From NCBI RefSeq assembly GCF_014873755.1, contig NZ_JADBEG010000001.1, positions 7,972,501 through 8,036,500 on the forward strand: a stretch of DNA of 64,000 nucleotides, given 5' to 3'. The position numbers and the translations under genes are program-made. The stretch comes from Amycolatopsis lexingtonensis (GTDB lineage: Bacteria; Actinomycetota; Actinomycetes; Mycobacteriales; Pseudonocardiaceae). Shown piece by piece: positions 1-9,375 of this stretch. Under the pieces are notes generated by a model. That model was given only the letters and a program-made list of their open reading frames with translations. It searched no databases and was not told where the DNA came from. The stretch's first letter is position 1. Every line of letters begins with the position of its first letter.

Positions 1-2
1 AA

Positions 3-377
3 GTTCTGCCGCTCCTGGAAGACGTCCTCAACGGCGGGGTGGCGGGCGCGCTCGCCCGCACGGCCGCGCAGCTGCGCGAGGACAACGAGGCGTTGGACAC
101 AGTGGCGGACACGATCTTCACCCGCGCGGGCGGCCCCGAAGGGCTGGATGTCGGAGTGCTCGCGGGCGAGCCGCCGGCACTGCGGCGGCGGGTTCTCCGC
201 AGGTGGCTGCTGGCCTCGGGCGTGCGCGAACTCACCGACGCGCACCTCCGCGCGGTCGACGGACTGGTCGCCCGGTGGCGTGGTCAGGGCGGTGTCTGGT
301 TGCCCGGCAACTTGGAGGCGAGCCGGGCGCATGGCAGGCTCTGCCTCACCTCCCAACCCACCACACGAGGGGAATGA
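3..377 (+). CDS. tilS: tRNA(Ile)-lysidine synthase, C-terminal part
   Basis: This is the 3' end of an open frame that enters from the left edge; the start and the N-terminal PP-loop ATPase domain lie outside the window. The product would ligate lysine to C34 of tRNA-Ile2 so that it reads AUA codons. The visible 124 residues carry the helical segment typical of the TilS C-terminal part (ALARTAAQLREDNEALD). The call also rests on the next gene, hpt, which starts 3 nt after the stop; tilS-hpt is a very common actinobacterial pair. The frame is intact to its TGA. Confidence is limited because no catalytic motif is visible. Confidence 0.85.
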   Translation, partial: VLPLLEDVLNGGVAGALARTAAQLREDNEALDTVADTIFTRAGGPEGLDVGVLAGEPPALRRRVLRRWLLASGVRELTDAHLRAVDGLVARWRGQGGVWLPGNLEASRAHGRLCLTSQPTTRGE

Positions 378-380
378 CCC

Positions 381-932
381 GTGTACGAGGGCGAAATCGC
401 CTCCGTGCTCGTCACCGAGCAGCAGATCAAGGACAAGATCGCGGAGTTGTCGGAGCAGATCGCCGCCGACTACCCGGCCAACGGGCAGGGCGAACTCCTG
501 CTGGTGGGCGTCCTGAAGGGCGCGGTCATGTTCATGACCGACTTCGCCCGTGCGCTGCCGCTGCCGACGCAGCTGGAATTCATGGCCGTCTCCTCGTACG
601 GCTCGGCGACGTCGTCGTCCGGCGTCGTGCGGATCCTCAAGGACCTCGACCGCGACATCGCGGGCCGGGACGTCCTGATCGTCGAAGACATCGTCGACTC
701 CGGCCTCACGCTGTCGTGGCTGCTGAAGAACCTCGCCAGCCGCAACCCGGCGTCGCTCGAGGTCGTTTCGCTGCTGCGCAAGCCCGAAGCCGTGAAGGTG
801 GACGTGCCGGTGAAGTACATCGGCTTCGACATCCCGAACGAGTTCGTCGTCGGCTACGGCCTCGACTACGCCGAGCGCTACCGGGACCTGCCGTACATCG
901 GGACGCTGGACCCGAAGGTGTACACCGCGTAG
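381..932 (+). CDS. hpt: Hypoxanthine phosphoribosyltransferase
   Basis: This cytoplasmic purine-salvage enzyme transfers phosphoribose from PRPP to hypoxanthine or guanine, giving IMP or GMP. The 183-residue protein has the usual family length. The PRPP-binding signature [14 protein letters not shown] lies near residues 94-107, and an SSYGS-type flexible-loop motif precedes it. The start is GTG, preceded by an AGGGG ribosome site that overlaps the end of tilS, so the two are probably co-transcribed and translationally coupled. Nothing in it looks unusual. Confidence 0.97.
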   Translation: MYEGEIASVLVTEQQIKDKIAELSEQIAADYPANGQGELLLVGVLKGAVMFMTDFARALPLPTQLEFMAVSSYGSATSSSGVVRILKDLDRDIAGRDVLIVEDIVDSGLTLSWLLKNLASRNPASLEVVSLLRKPEAVKVDVPVKYIGFDIPNEFVVGYGLDYAERYRDLPYIGTLDPKVYTA

Positions 933-1076
933 TTCACCGACCGTTCACCGCAACTACCGGATTTGCGGAACCCGGGCGCGCCCATTCGCGTCATACGCTC
1001 TGATCACGTGCGTTAACCTATGCGAAGACCATTCGTGCCCGCGGTGACCGGGTCGGGGGAACGGGAGAGAGCTCAG

Positions 1077-1442
1077 ATGGGGAACAGCAGCGCTGCCGAC
1101 GCGAACGCCTTCAAGGCCGCGGCCGCGGCGGGTCAGGTCGGGATCGACCCGGACGCCGCGCAGACCGTGCTGAACAAGATCCGCACCGGCAAGGACGCCG
1201 TCGAAGCGCTGCTCGCCGGCGCGGGCACGCTCGCCCAGCCGCCGAAGCTCGGCGACAACCCGGTCGGCAACGCGATGGCCGCGAAGTTCGTGCAGCGCGC
1301 CGACGGCGGCGGGGACTCCTACGCCGCCGCGCTGCAGAACCTGCTCGACCAGTACTCGGCCGCGGAGGAGGGCATCGTCACGGCGATGTCCCGCTACCAC
1401 GAGATCGACAACGCCGCCGCCGACCCGTTCCGCAACGCCTGA
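1077..1442 (+). CDS. PE-like small ESX-associated protein
   Basis: This is a 121-residue Ala-rich helical protein with no signal peptide or membrane segment. The ATG at 1077 is chosen because a GGGAGAGA ribosome site precedes it; the frame stays open 19 codons upstream, but without a good site. It lies 22 nt before a PPE-like gene, with EspG-like chaperone genes beyond. That is the logic of a PE/PPE pair: two proteins form a helical heterodimer that a type VII system secretes after EspG recognition. In M. tuberculosis the PE32/PPE65 pair occupies the same interval between hpt and ftsH. The family call rests on context more than on sequence, and no ESX core genes are in view. Confidence 0.6.
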   Translation: MGNSSAADANAFKAAAAAGQVGIDPDAAQTVLNKIRTGKDAVEALLAGAGTLAQPPKLGDNPVGNAMAAKFVQRADGGGDSYAAALQNLLDQYSAAEEGIVTAMSRYHEIDNAAADPFRNA

Positions 1443-1464
1443 GTCCTGAGGGGATTTCGCAGTC

Positions 1465-2856
1465 ATGGCTCCGAACCACAGCGACCAGCCTTCGTCCACC
1501 GACCCGGGTTCGCTCGTCCCGCTCGGTGACAACTCGGCGGCGCAGAACATCGTCGACAACGCCCGCGGTAGCGCCGGCGGCTTCGACATGGGCAGCGACC
1601 GCGCGATCGCGAACCCGCCGAACTGGAACGCGCAGGAAAGCCAGCAGCTCTACGCCGGCGCGGTCAACAACAACGACCCCGGCACGGCCGAGGCGACCGG
1701 GCACGCCTGGGCGCACCACGGCACCGAGCTGAAGCAGGCGTCCGACCACCTGTACAACGCGATCGCCGAGCTCGGCAACGCGTGGGTCGGCCAGGGTGCC
1801 GGCGGTGCGCAGGGCGCGCTGGTGGCCATCGCCAACTCCGGTTCGCAGGCCTCCGATGCCGCGCACACGATGTCCGACCGGCTCGCCCGGCAGGCCGCGG
1901 CGGCCGCCGAGGTCAAGAAGATGCCGGCCCCCAAGGACTACGACCCCAAGCAGTCCATGGCGGCGGCGCTGGCCGGCGGCCCGGCGGCGCTGATCGCGGA
2001 CCAGAAGGCGCAGGCGGACGCGGCCAACGACGTCAAGGCGCAGCAGGTCGCGTTCTTCAACGCCTACACCAAGGCGATGAGCGAGGTCGACAGCTCGACC
2101 CCGAGCTTCGGCCCGGAGTCGCTCGGCATGAAGCCGACGGGCTCGCACAACTCCATCTCGTTCAACTCGGTCCACTCCGTCGGCAGCACCGGTCCGGTCC
2201 AAGGGCTCCCCGGTGGCGCGGGCGACGCGATCTTCGCCTCCAGCGGATCCGGTTTCGGCAGCGGCGGAGCGTTCGGCGCGCAGCACGCGGCCGGCGTGGC
2301 CGGTGCGGGTCACGCGGTGCCCGCCGGCTTCGGGGCCGACGCGGCCTCGCTCGGCAGCGACGCGCCCGGCGGCTCGGTCCCGGGCACCGGTGCCGGTTCC
2401 GTGACCGGGTCCGGCCAGGTCGCCCCGGGCGGCACGGCGGCCGGTGGCAGCAGCCCGCTGGGCAAGATCGGCATGGGGCTCGGCATCGGCGGCGTCGCCG
2501 GCGGCCTCGGCGCGCTGGCGTCGCGGGCGCTCGGCGCGGGCAGCAAGTCCGGCTCGAAGGCCGAGAACGACACGACCCTGGCTTCGGCCGAGGGCCAGAG
2601 CGCCGCTTCGCAGCAGGCGCCGCAGCAGGGCGTCGTCTCGCCCACCGGCACGATCGGCGGGCAGCAGGCCCCGCCGCCGATGAACCCGGGCGGCATGGGC
2701 GGCATGGCCCCGCACGGTGCCCAGGGCGAGCAGGACGAGGAGCACACGCACGCGTCCTTCCTCATCGAGGCGGACCCGGACGAGGCCTTCGGCGCCAACC
2801 AGGCGACCCCGCCGCCGGTCATCGGCGCGTGGTCCGGGGACGACGAAGACCGCTGA
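1465..2856 (+). CDS. PPE-like ESX substrate
   Basis: This 463-residue protein has an N-terminal helical region (about residues 1-210) with a WVGQG-type turn near residue 108. A Gly/Ser/Ala-rich low-complexity region follows (about 215-400), ending in an acidic Pro-rich tail. There is no Sec or Tat signal. It is probably a PPE-type partner of the preceding gene, secreted through an ESX (type VII) pathway encoded elsewhere. The ATG at 1465 follows a GAGGGG site at moderate distance. A strong hairpin follows the stop. The C-terminal half could mediate surface or wall contact, but nothing in the sequence says so directly. Confidence 0.65.
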   Translation: MAPNHSDQPSSTDPGSLVPLGDNSAAQNIVDNARGSAGGFDMGSDRAIANPPNWNAQESQQLYAGAVNNNDPGTAEATGHAWAHHGTELKQASDHLYNAIAELGNAWVGQGAGGAQGALVAIANSGSQASDAAHTMSDRLARQAAAAAEVKKMPAPKDYDPKQSMAAALAGGPAALIADQKAQADAANDVKAQQVAFFNAYTKAMSEVDSSTPSFGPESLGMKPTGSHNSISFNSVHSVGSTGPVQGLPGGAGDAIFASSGSGFGSGGAFGAQHAAGVAGAGHAVPAGFGADAASLGSDAPGGSVPGTGAGSVTGSGQVAPGGTAAGGSSPLGKIGMGLGIGGVAGGLGALASRALGAGSKSGSKAENDTTLASAEGQSAASQQAPQQGVVSPTGTIGGQQAPPPMNPGGMGGMAPHGAQGEQDEEHTHASFLIEADPDEAFGANQATPPPVIGAWSGDDEDR

Positions 2857-2863
2857 TCCTTTT

Positions 2864-2904
2864 CGGGCCGGGCACACCGAGGGTGTGCCCGGCCCGGTTT
2901 CTCT
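2864..2904 (+). terminator. 15-bp perfect hairpin after the PPE-like gene
   Basis: The arms at 2864-2878 and 2882-2896 are perfect inverse complements with a 3-nt loop, followed by a T-rich tail (GTTTCTCTT). It begins 7 nt after the PPE-like stop and ends just before the EspG-like start. It should therefore end or attenuate transcription between substrate and chaperone genes. Confidence 0.8.
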
Positions 2905-2917
2905 TGGGGGTGGCTCG

Positions 2918-3706
2918 ATGCCGAACGCTGAGCTGCTCACCCCGGTCGAGGTGGACTTCCTGTGGGAGTCCGCCGGGCTGGGCGAGCTGCCGTACCCGCT
3001 GCGCATCCGCTCGCACGGCGAGACCGTCGACGAGCGGGCGGTGCTGCGCCGCCGCACGTTGGAGGGCCTCGTCGCGCGCGGCCTCGCCGACGGCCGGGGG
3101 CGGCCCGAACCGCACGTCGAGGACTACTTCGGCGTGCTCGCGGGCGCCGAGCTGAGCCTGGACGCCGTCCAGCTGATCGCGCCGGACGCCGAGCCGCTGC
3201 TCGCGATCGCCGGCGTCCTGGGCGGCCAGGGGCTCTTGGCCGTGCAGGACCGCCGCGGCCTGCACCTGAACCCGTGTCCGACCGACGGCCTGGCCAGCGC
3301 GATCGTCTCGCTGCTGCCGGGTGCGCCGCGTGGCACCGAGAAGTCGATCACGGTCCCGCTGGAGCAGCTGGTCGGCGCGCACGGCGTCGACTTCCTGCAG
3401 CGGCGGGGCAACGGCGACGACCGTTCGTCGGCGGACGAGGACCGCAAGGCGCTGGCCCGGCTGCACGCCCAGCCCCGCCTGCGCGGCGGCCAGATCGCGG
3501 CCAACGCCCGCTCCCGCGTCGGCGGCCGCACCCGGACGCCGGTGCTGAGCTGGTTCGACACCGAGACGGGCCGCTACTTCACCCAGGCGACCCGTGGCCA
3601 CGACGGCCGCGACTGGATCACCATCGCCCCGGCGGACGCGGCGACGCTGCGCCACCGCCTCGGCGAGATGCTGGCGACGGCGGCGAGTTCGACCGCGCCG
3701 GTCTGA
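2918..3706 (+). CDS. EspG-like ESX secretion-associated chaperone (copy 1)
   Basis: EspG proteins are cytoplasmic chaperones that bind the tip of PE-PPE dimers and keep them soluble before type VII secretion. This 262-residue protein has the family's opening (LTPVEVDFLWE, then LPYPLRIRSHG) and its C-terminal layout, with the RGGQIAAN segment and a final FDTETGRYF strand. The ATG at 2918 is used; the frame is open further upstream, but that would read through the preceding terminator hairpin. A second homologue lies at 4142 and is clearly paralogous (shared FLWES, GELPYPLR, RSHG, RGGQ.AAN and WFDT). Two chaperones beside one substrate pair may mean different client specificity. Confidence 0.85.
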   Translation: MPNAELLTPVEVDFLWESAGLGELPYPLRIRSHGETVDERAVLRRRTLEGLVARGLADGRGRPEPHVEDYFGVLAGAELSLDAVQLIAPDAEPLLAIAGVLGGQGLLAVQDRRGLHLNPCPTDGLASAIVSLLPGAPRGTEKSITVPLEQLVGAHGVDFLQRRGNGDDRSSADEDRKALARLHAQPRLRGGQIAANARSRVGGRTRTPVLSWFDTETGRYFTQATRGHDGRDWITIAPADAATLRHRLGEMLATAASSTAPV

Positions 3707-3720
3707 TCCTGGGGGCCGAC

Positions 3721-3743
3721 GTCATGAACGAGTCGTTCACGAC
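3721..3743. repeat. 23-nt palindromic element, copy 1
   Basis: Two 11-nt arms flank a central G and match at 10 of 11 positions (left GTCATGAACGA). This is one of five related 23-nt elements in the window, four of them in this intergenic region and one at 59283-59305. Confidence 0.65.
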
Positions 3744-3812
3744 ATCACGGCCGGGGTCCCGGCAAAGTCGCGCGGCCAGGCCGCTCCGCCGCCGGTAACC
3801 CGCTCGCCCAGT

Positions 3813-3865
3813 GTCTTGAATGAGTCATTCAGGTCTTCGGACGTCCTGAATGACTCATTCAAGAC
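3813..3865. repeat. Nested palindromes: two 23-nt elements forming a 21-bp hairpin
   Basis: The arms at 3813-3833 and 3845-3865 are perfect 21-bp inverse complements around an 11-nt loop. Each arm is itself a palindrome (TGAATGAGTCATTCA and its inverse), so the DNA holds two 23-nt elements (3813-3835, 3843-3865) arranged head to head. There is no clear T tract, so it is not an ordinary terminator. A weaker fifth-family copy lies at 3924-3946. The rest of the gene-free stretch 3707-4141 shows only the promoter-side sequence of the next gene. Confidence 0.7.
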
Positions 3866-3923
3866 GCCGGCGCACCGCTGCGGACCGCACCGACCCGACT
3901 TTGCCGGGGTCCTGTCGTCAGAT

Positions 3924-3946
3924 GCGGTGAAAGGGTCGTTCATGAC
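3924..3946. repeat. Degenerate copy of the 23-nt palindromic element
   Basis: The right half (TCGTTCATGAC) matches the family well. The left half retains only G...GTGAA.G. It lies in the same intergenic region as three better copies. Confidence 0.4.
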
Positions 3947-4141
3947 GTCCGGTTCCGGGAGCAGGGCGACGTGCCTCGACCTCGGCTCGGGGCCCGCTCG
4001 CGCCAAGAAGGTGGCCCCTCATGGCCTAACCCGTCAGCTCTGCCAAGATCGGGCTCCGGCTTCTCCTAGTGTGCTCGGCCGGCGCTCACTTTTTGTCGGT
4101 GGTGCGGGCTACGCTGAGCAAGAGTCCGATCCGGGAGAGTA

Positions 4142-4969
4142 ATGATGCAAGAGTTCTTCTCGCCACTGGCGTTCGACTTCCTCTGGGAGTCGGCGCAGGT
4201 CGGGGAGCTGCCGTACCCGCTGCGCGTCCGGTCGCACGGCGCGACCGAGGACGAGCGCGTTTCGCTGCGCCACCGCGTCGACGTCGAGCTGAAGGCGCGC
4301 GGCATCCGCGAGCAGCGCGGCACGCTGGCGCCCCCGATCGAAGACGCGCTGCACCTGCTGGCCTTCGCCCCGCTGACCATCGACGCGCTGCACATCCCGC
4401 AGTTCGAGGCGCAGACCGTCGGCGTGCTCGCGGCGGCCGACGACAGCAAGGGCGTGCTCGCGGTCCAGGACGCCGACGGCATCTGGCTGCGGGACCTCCC
4501 GCCGGACGCGCTGGTGTCCGCGGTCGTCGACGTGCTGCCCGCCGGCCCGCGCGGCAGCGAGGCGTCGGTCACGCTCCCGCTGGACGACGCCCTGCGCACG
4601 GCCCCGATCCGGGTGCCCGTGTCGCTGCCGTCGTCGCCGGGTGAGGAAGAAGACAAACGCCGGGGCAAGGCCCGCCGGACCCCGCTGAGCGAGCGCGTCA
4701 CGGCCGATCCGCGGGAGGCGTACGGCCGCCTCGCGGGGCAGCCGCGGCAGCGGGGCGGTCAGCTGGCAGCGAACAGCCGTTCGCAGGTCGGGGCCAAGCA
4801 GCGGTCCCGCGTCCTGGCCTGGTTCGACACCGCGACCGGCCGCTACCTGAGCCTCTCCCGCGCAGGTACGGACGGTCGGGAGTGGGTCACGGTGGCCCCG
4901 GCCGACCCGGCGACGCTGCGGACCCGGCTGGGCGAGATGGTGAGCAGTGTGTCCGACGGCACGCGATAG
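4142..4969 (+). CDS. EspG-like ESX secretion-associated chaperone (copy 2)
   Basis: This is a 275-residue paralogue of the protein at 2918. It shares the N-terminal FDFLWESAQ/GELPYPLRVRSHG block and the C-terminal RQRGGQLAANSRS and WFDTATGRYL segments, with a short charged linker near residue 170 absent from copy 1. A GGGAGAG ribosome site precedes tandem ATG codons at 4142 and 4145; the second has better spacing. It is separated from copy 1 by 435 bp of palindromic sequence, so it probably has its own promoter. Its presumed role is a cytoplasmic chaperone for PE/PPE-type ESX substrates. Confidence 0.85.
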   Translation: MMQEFFSPLAFDFLWESAQVGELPYPLRVRSHGATEDERVSLRHRVDVELKARGIREQRGTLAPPIEDALHLLAFAPLTIDALHIPQFEAQTVGVLAAADDSKGVLAVQDADGIWLRDLPPDALVSAVVDVLPAGPRGSEASVTLPLDDALRTAPIRVPVSLPSSPGEEEDKRRGKARRTPLSERVTADPREAYGRLAGQPRQRGGQLAANSRSQVGAKQRSRVLAWFDTATGRYLSLSRAGTDGREWVTVAPADPATLRTRLGEMVSSVSDGTR

Positions 4970-5171
4970 CGTGACCACTGCGGACGCCGGGCGGGAACCC
5001 GGGCGCGGTATCGCCCGTTGACCTGCGAGAGGCTCACAGGGGATGAACGCGGCAGCGGACGGTACCCTGATGGGACGGCAGCCCGGGCACCACGGGTTGT
5101 CAAGATCGTGATGGCGGGTATCACAGGAGCCGCCCAACCAGGGAGGGTCGAGGCCACCAGGGCCGAGTCGT

Positions 5172-7598
5172 ATGAACCGGAAGAGCGTGCTCAGGAACCC
5201 ACTGCTGTGGATCGTCGCGGGGTTGCTGGCGTTGTTCGCGTACAACACGATCTTCGACAGTGATCGTGGGTACACCCAGGCACCCATCTCGGTGGCGAAC
5301 TCCCAGATCTCCTCGAACAACGTCAAGGAAGCCAGCCTCGAGGACAAGGAACAGCAGCTCAAGCTGCTGCTTTCCAAGCCCATCGACGTGGACGGGCAGC
5401 AGGTCACCCAGATCATTTCGCAGTACCCCTCGGACGCCACCCGCCCGATCTACGACTCGTTGATCGCGGCGAAGAACGGCGGCCAGCCGATCAAGTTCAC
5501 CACCAAGGTGACCCAGCAGGGCGTGCTGACGCAGATCCTCATCTTCGCCATCCCGCTGGCCCTCGTCCTGGGCCTGCTGATGTGGATGATGAACAACGCA
5601 CAGGGTGGCGGCAACCGCGTCCTCAACTTCGGCAAGTCCAAGGCCAAGCAGCTGAACAAGGACATGCCCAAGACGACCTTCGGGGACGTCGCGGGTGCCG
5701 ACGAGGCCGTCGAAGAGCTGTACGAGATCAAGGACTTCCTGCAGAACCCGGCGCGCTACCAAGCGCTCGGCGCGAAGATCCCGAAGGGCGTGCTGCTCTA
5801 CGGGCCGCCGGGTACCGGCAAGACGCTGCTCGCGCGAGCCGTCGCCGGTGAAGCGGGCGTGCCGTTCTACACGATCTCCGGCTCGGACTTCGTCGAGATG
5901 TTCGTCGGTGTCGGCGCGTCGCGAGTGCGTGACCTGTTCGAACAGGCCAAGCAGAACGCGCCGTGCATCATCTTCGTCGACGAGATCGACGCGGTCGGCC
6001 GCCAGCGCGGCGCCGGCCTCGGCGGCGGGCACGACGAGCGCGAGCAGACCCTGAACCAGCTGCTCGTCGAGATGGACGGCTTCGACGCCCGCGGCGGCAT
6101 CATCCTGATCGCGGCCACCAACCGGCCCGACATCCTCGACCCGGCGCTGCTGCGCCCCGGCCGGTTCGACCGGCAGATCCCGGTGTCCGCGCCCGACCTG
6201 CGCGGCCGCAAGGCGATCCTCGAGGTCCACGCCAAGGGCAAGCCGATCGCGCAGGGCACCGACCTGGGCAGCCTGGCCAAGCGGACCGTCGGCATGTCCG
6301 GCGCGGACCTGGCCAACGTGCTGAACGAGGCCGCGCTGCTCACCGCCCGCCAGAACGGGCACGTGATCACCGACGTCGCGCTGGAGGAGTCGGTCGACCG
6401 CGTCGTCGGCGGCCCCGCCCGCAAGAGCCGGATCATCTCCGAGAAGGAGAAGAAGATCACGGCCTACCACGAGGGCGGGCACGCGCTCGCCGCGTGGGCG
6501 ATGCCGGACATCGAACCGGTCTACAAGCTGACCATCCTCCCGCGCGGCCGCACCGGCGGGCACGCCTTGATCGTCCCGGAGGACGACAAGGAGTTGATGA
6601 CCCGCTCGGAGATGATCGGCCGGCTGGTCTTCGCGATGGGTGGCCGCACGGCGGAGGAGCTCGTCTTCCACGAGCCCACCACCGGCGCGTCCGCGGACAT
6701 CGAGCAGGCGACGAAGATCGCCCGCGCGATGGTGATGGAGTACGGCATGAGCGCCCGCCTCGGCGCGGTCAAGTACGGCCAGGAGCAGGGCGACCCGTTC
6801 CTCGGCCGGTCGGCCGGGCGGCAGGCGGACTACTCGCTCGAGGTGGCGCACGAGATCGACGAGGAGGTGCGCAAGCTCATCGAGACGGCGCACACCGAGG
6901 CGTGGCACGTGCTGAACACCTACCGCGACGTCCTCGACGAGCTGGTCATCGAGCTCCTGGAGAAGGAGACGCTGCAGCGCAAGGACCTCGAGCGGATCTT
7001 CGCGACCGTCGAGAAGCGCCCGCACATCACCGTCTTCAACGAGTTCGGCGAGCGGACCCCGTCGGACAAGCCGCCGATCAAGACCCCGGGCGAGCTGGCG
7101 ATGGAGCGCGGCGAGCCGTGGCCGCCGCCGGAGAAGGAGCCGAAGCCGGCCCTCAAGCCGGAGCCGACCCCGGTCGGCACGGCCCAGGGCGCGGGCGACC
7201 TGCCCGGCGGCCCGCCGTACCCGGCCCCGACGCCGGCGGACCCGAACGCCAACCCGTACGCCCCGCCGCAGCCGGGCGCCTACCCGAACGGCGGCCGTCC
7301 CTACGGCGGTCCGAACGGCGGCCCCAACGGCACGGCGCACTGGCCGCAGTCCTACGGCGGCGGCCAGCAGCCCGGCGGCTACCCGGGCGGCCCGGCCGGC
7401 GGCCAGAGCGGCCCGCCGAACTACGGTGCCCCTCCGGGCTGGACCCCCGCGACCTCCCCCGGCGGTCAGCCGGGCCAGTCGTGGCGGCCCGGTGGTGAAG
7501 AACGCCCTCGTGAGCACGGCTGGTTCGCCGATCAGGCGGGCAACCAGCAGAACGAGGGAGAACGACGTGACGTGGATGGACCAGACAAGCCCCAGTGA
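5172..7598 (+). CDS. ftsH: ATP-dependent zinc metalloprotease FtsH
   Basis: This membrane-anchored AAA protease degrades misassembled membrane proteins and short-lived regulators. The order is: N-terminal membrane segment (about 10-25), extracytoplasmic domain, second membrane segment (about 115-140), AAA module with Walker A GPPGTGKT at residues 211-218 and Walker B IIFVDEID, then the M41 peptidase domain with zinc motif HEGGH at 433-437. Residues from about 640 to 808 form a Pro/Gly-rich tail typical of actinobacterial FtsH. The 3' end overlaps the probable folE start by 32 nt, tying proteostasis to the folate operon as in mycobacteria. Confidence 0.98.
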   Translation: MNRKSVLRNPLLWIVAGLLALFAYNTIFDSDRGYTQAPISVANSQISSNNVKEASLEDKEQQLKLLLSKPIDVDGQQVTQIISQYPSDATRPIYDSLIAAKNGGQPIKFTTKVTQQGVLTQILIFAIPLALVLGLLMWMMNNAQGGGNRVLNFGKSKAKQLNKDMPKTTFGDVAGADEAVEELYEIKDFLQNPARYQALGAKIPKGVLLYGPPGTGKTLLARAVAGEAGVPFYTISGSDFVEMFVGVGASRVRDLFEQAKQNAPCIIFVDEIDAVGRQRGAGLGGGHDEREQTLNQLLVEMDGFDARGGIILIAATNRPDILDPALLRPGRFDRQIPVSAPDLRGRKAILEVHAKGKPIAQGTDLGSLAKRTVGMSGADLANVLNEAALLTARQNGHVITDVALEESVDRVVGGPARKSRIISEKEKKITAYHEGGHALAAWAMPDIEPVYKLTILPRGRTGGHALIVPEDDKELMTRSEMIGRLVFAMGGRTAEELVFHEPTTGASADIEQATKIARAMVMEYGMSARLGAVKYGQEQGDPFLGRSAGRQADYSLEVAHEIDEEVRKLIETAHTEAWHVLNTYRDVLDELVIELLEKETLQRKDLERIFATVEKRPHITVFNEFGERTPSDKPPIKTPGELAMERGEPWPPPEKEPKPALKPEPTPVGTAQGAGDLPGGPPYPAPTPADPNANPYAPPQPGAYPNGGRPYGGPNGGPNGTAHWPQSYGGGQQPGGYPGGPAGGQSGPPNYGAPPGWTPATSPGGQPGQSWRPGGEERPREHGWFADQAGNQQNEGERRDVDGPDKPQ

Positions 7599-8181
7599 CG
7601 CCGGCCGCCCGGTCTTCGACCAGGACCGGGCGGAGAAGGCGATTCGCGAGCTTCTCCTGGCGTGCGGTGAAGACCCGGAGCGGGACGGTCTCAAGGAGAC
7701 CCCCGCCCGGGTGGCCCGCGCGTACCACGAGATGTTCGCCGGCTTGTACACCGAGCCCGACTCGGTGCTGGACCGCACGTTCGACGAGTCCCACGAAGAG
7801 CTGGTGCTGGTCACGGACATCCCGATGTTCAGCCAGTGTGAACACCACCTGGTCCCCTTCCACGGCGTCGCGCACGTCGGGTACATCCCGAACGCCGCCG
7901 GGAAGGTGACCGGGCTGTCGAAGCTGGCCCGGCTCGTCGACCTCTACGCGAAGCGCCCGCAGGTGCAGGAGCGCCTCACGTCGCAGGTCGCCGACGCCAT
8001 CGTGCGGAAGCTGGAGCCGCGCGGGGTGATCGTCGTGATCGAGGCCGAGCACCTCTGCATGGCCATGCGCGGCATCCGCAAGCCGGGCGCGCGCACCACC
8101 ACCTCGGCGGTGCGCGGGCAGCTGAAGAATTCGCCGTCGTCGCGGGCGGAGGCGCTCGACCTGATCAAGGCGCGCCGGTGA
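7567..8181 (+). CDS. folE: GTP cyclohydrolase I
   Basis: This enzyme opens the folate pathway, converting GTP to 7,8-dihydroneopterin triphosphate. The protein has the type I zinc ligands in [13 protein letters not shown] and in [11 protein letters not shown], and the conserved [11 protein letters not shown] loop. I place the start at GTG 7567 because a GAGGGAG site lies 6 nt upstream. ATG 7576 is an alternative that shortens the protein by three residues. The gene overlaps ftsH by 32 nt and folP by 4 nt, so it heads a tightly coupled folE-folP-folB-folK operon. The length (204 residues) is normal. Confidence 0.96.
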   Translation: MTWMDQTSPSDAGRPVFDQDRAEKAIRELLLACGEDPERDGLKETPARVARAYHEMFAGLYTEPDSVLDRTFDESHEELVLVTDIPMFSQCEHHLVPFHGVAHVGYIPNAAGKVTGLSKLARLVDLYAKRPQVQERLTSQVADAIVRKLEPRGVIVVIEAEHLCMAMRGIRKPGARTTTSAVRGQLKNSPSSRAEALDLIKARR

Positions 8182-9023
8182 GCGTGGGGCTTCCCGCTCC
8201 CGGCCGGTGCGTCGTGATGGGCGTACTGAACGTGACGCCCGATTCCTTTTCGGACGGTGGCCGCTACCTCGGGCTCGACCAGGCCTTGGAGCACGCGCGC
8301 GAGATGTGGGCGCGCGGCGCCGACCTGATCGACGTCGGCGGCGAGTCGACGCGGCCGGGCGCGGCCCGGGTGGACGCCGAGACCGAGCTGGCGCGCATCC
8401 TGCCGGTGATCCGGACGCTCGCCGGCGAAGGCGTGGCGCTGTCGGTCGACACCACGCGCGCGGCTGTCGCCGCCGCGGCGCTCGAAGCCGGCGCGCACGT
8501 GATCAACGACGTCTCGGGTGGCCTGGCCGATCCGGACATGGCGCGGGTCGCGGCCGAAACCGGCGTGCCGTGGGTGCTGATGCACTGGCGCGGGCACAGC
8601 AAGGACATGCAGGCGCTCGCGTCCTACACCGACGTTGTCGCCGATGTCCGGTCCGAGCTGCTGTCCCGGGTGGACGAAGCACTGGCGGCGGGCGTAGCCG
8701 AGAGCGCGATCGTGCTGGACCCCGGGCTCGGGTTCGCGAAGAACGCCGAGCACGACTGGGCGTTGCTGCGCGGGCTGGACTCGTTGCTGTCATTGGGTTT
8801 CCCGGTGCTCGTCGGCGCCTCGCGCAAGCGGTTCCTCGGCCGCCTGCTGTCCGAAAAGGACGGCACACCCCGCCCACCGGACGGCCGCGAGGACGCGACG
8901 GCGGCGATTTCCGCCCTCGCCGCCGCGGCCGGCGCGTGGGGCGTGCGGGTGCACGAGGTCGGAGCGTCGCTGGACGCGGTCGCGGTGGCCGCGGCGTGGT
9001 GGAAGGGTTCCCCGGATGTCTGA
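8178..9023 (+). CDS. folP: Dihydropteroate synthase
   Basis: This enzyme condenses 6-hydroxymethyl-dihydropterin pyrophosphate with p-aminobenzoate and is the sulfonamide target. The 281-residue protein shows the two family signatures: [14 protein letters not shown] near residue 15 and the [12 protein letters not shown] loop near residue 50. The downstream GASRKRFLG segment contributes to the pterin and PABA site. The start is a GTG in a GTGA overlap with the folE stop, and the stop overlaps folB by 8 nt. The length and motifs indicate the functional FolP1 type rather than the non-catalytic paralogue of some actinobacteria. Confidence 0.97.
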   Translation: MSVGLPAPGRCVVMGVLNVTPDSFSDGGRYLGLDQALEHAREMWARGADLIDVGGESTRPGAARVDAETELARILPVIRTLAGEGVALSVDTTRAAVAAAALEAGAHVINDVSGGLADPDMARVAAETGVPWVLMHWRGHSKDMQALASYTDVVADVRSELLSRVDEALAAGVAESAIVLDPGLGFAKNAEHDWALLRGLDSLLSLGFPVLVGASRKRFLGRLLSEKDGTPRPPDGREDATAAISALAAAAGAWGVRVHEVGASLDAVAVAAAWWKGSPDV

Positions 9024-9375
9024 CCGGATCACGCTGACCGGCCTGCGCGTGTTCGGCCGCCACGGTGTGTTCGAGCACGAGAAGCGCGACGGCCAGGAGT
9101 TCGTCGTCGACATCACGGCGTGGCTCGACCTCGGGCCCGCCGCCGCGTCGGACGACCTGACCAAGACCCTGCACTACGGCGAGCTGGCCGAGCTGGCGGC
9201 GGGCATCGTCGCGGGCGAACCGTACGACCTGATCGAGAGCGTCGCGGGCAAGATCGCCGACGAGGTCATGCGCGACGAGCGCCTGAGCGCGATCGAGGTG
9301 ACGGTCCACAAGCCGTCGGCCCCGATCCCGCTGACGTTCGACGACGTCGCGGTGACGGTCCGGCGCGACCGATGA
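9016..9375 (+). CDS. folB: Dihydroneopterin aldolase
   Basis: This enzyme converts dihydroneopterin to 6-hydroxymethyl-dihydropterin and glycolaldehyde. The 119-residue protein has the standard length and the family motifs: [14 protein letters not shown] near residue 10, LHYGELAEL in the middle, and the C-terminal [11 protein letters not shown] segment with its catalytic lysine. It overlaps folP upstream and shares an ATGA with folK downstream, so translation of all four folate genes is probably coupled. Confidence 0.97.
   Translation: MSDRITLTGLRVFGRHGVFEHEKRDGQEFVVDITAWLDLGPAAASDDLTKTLHYGELAELAAGIVAGEPYDLIESVAGKIADEVMRDERLSAIEVTVHKPSAPIPLTFDDVAVTVRRDR

Noticed and set aside
5121..7886. Long open frame antisense to ftsH
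   Set aside because: It is a GC-bias shadow: third-position G/C in ftsH keeps the opposite strand open, and its translation is low-complexity Arg/Ala/Leu without motifs.
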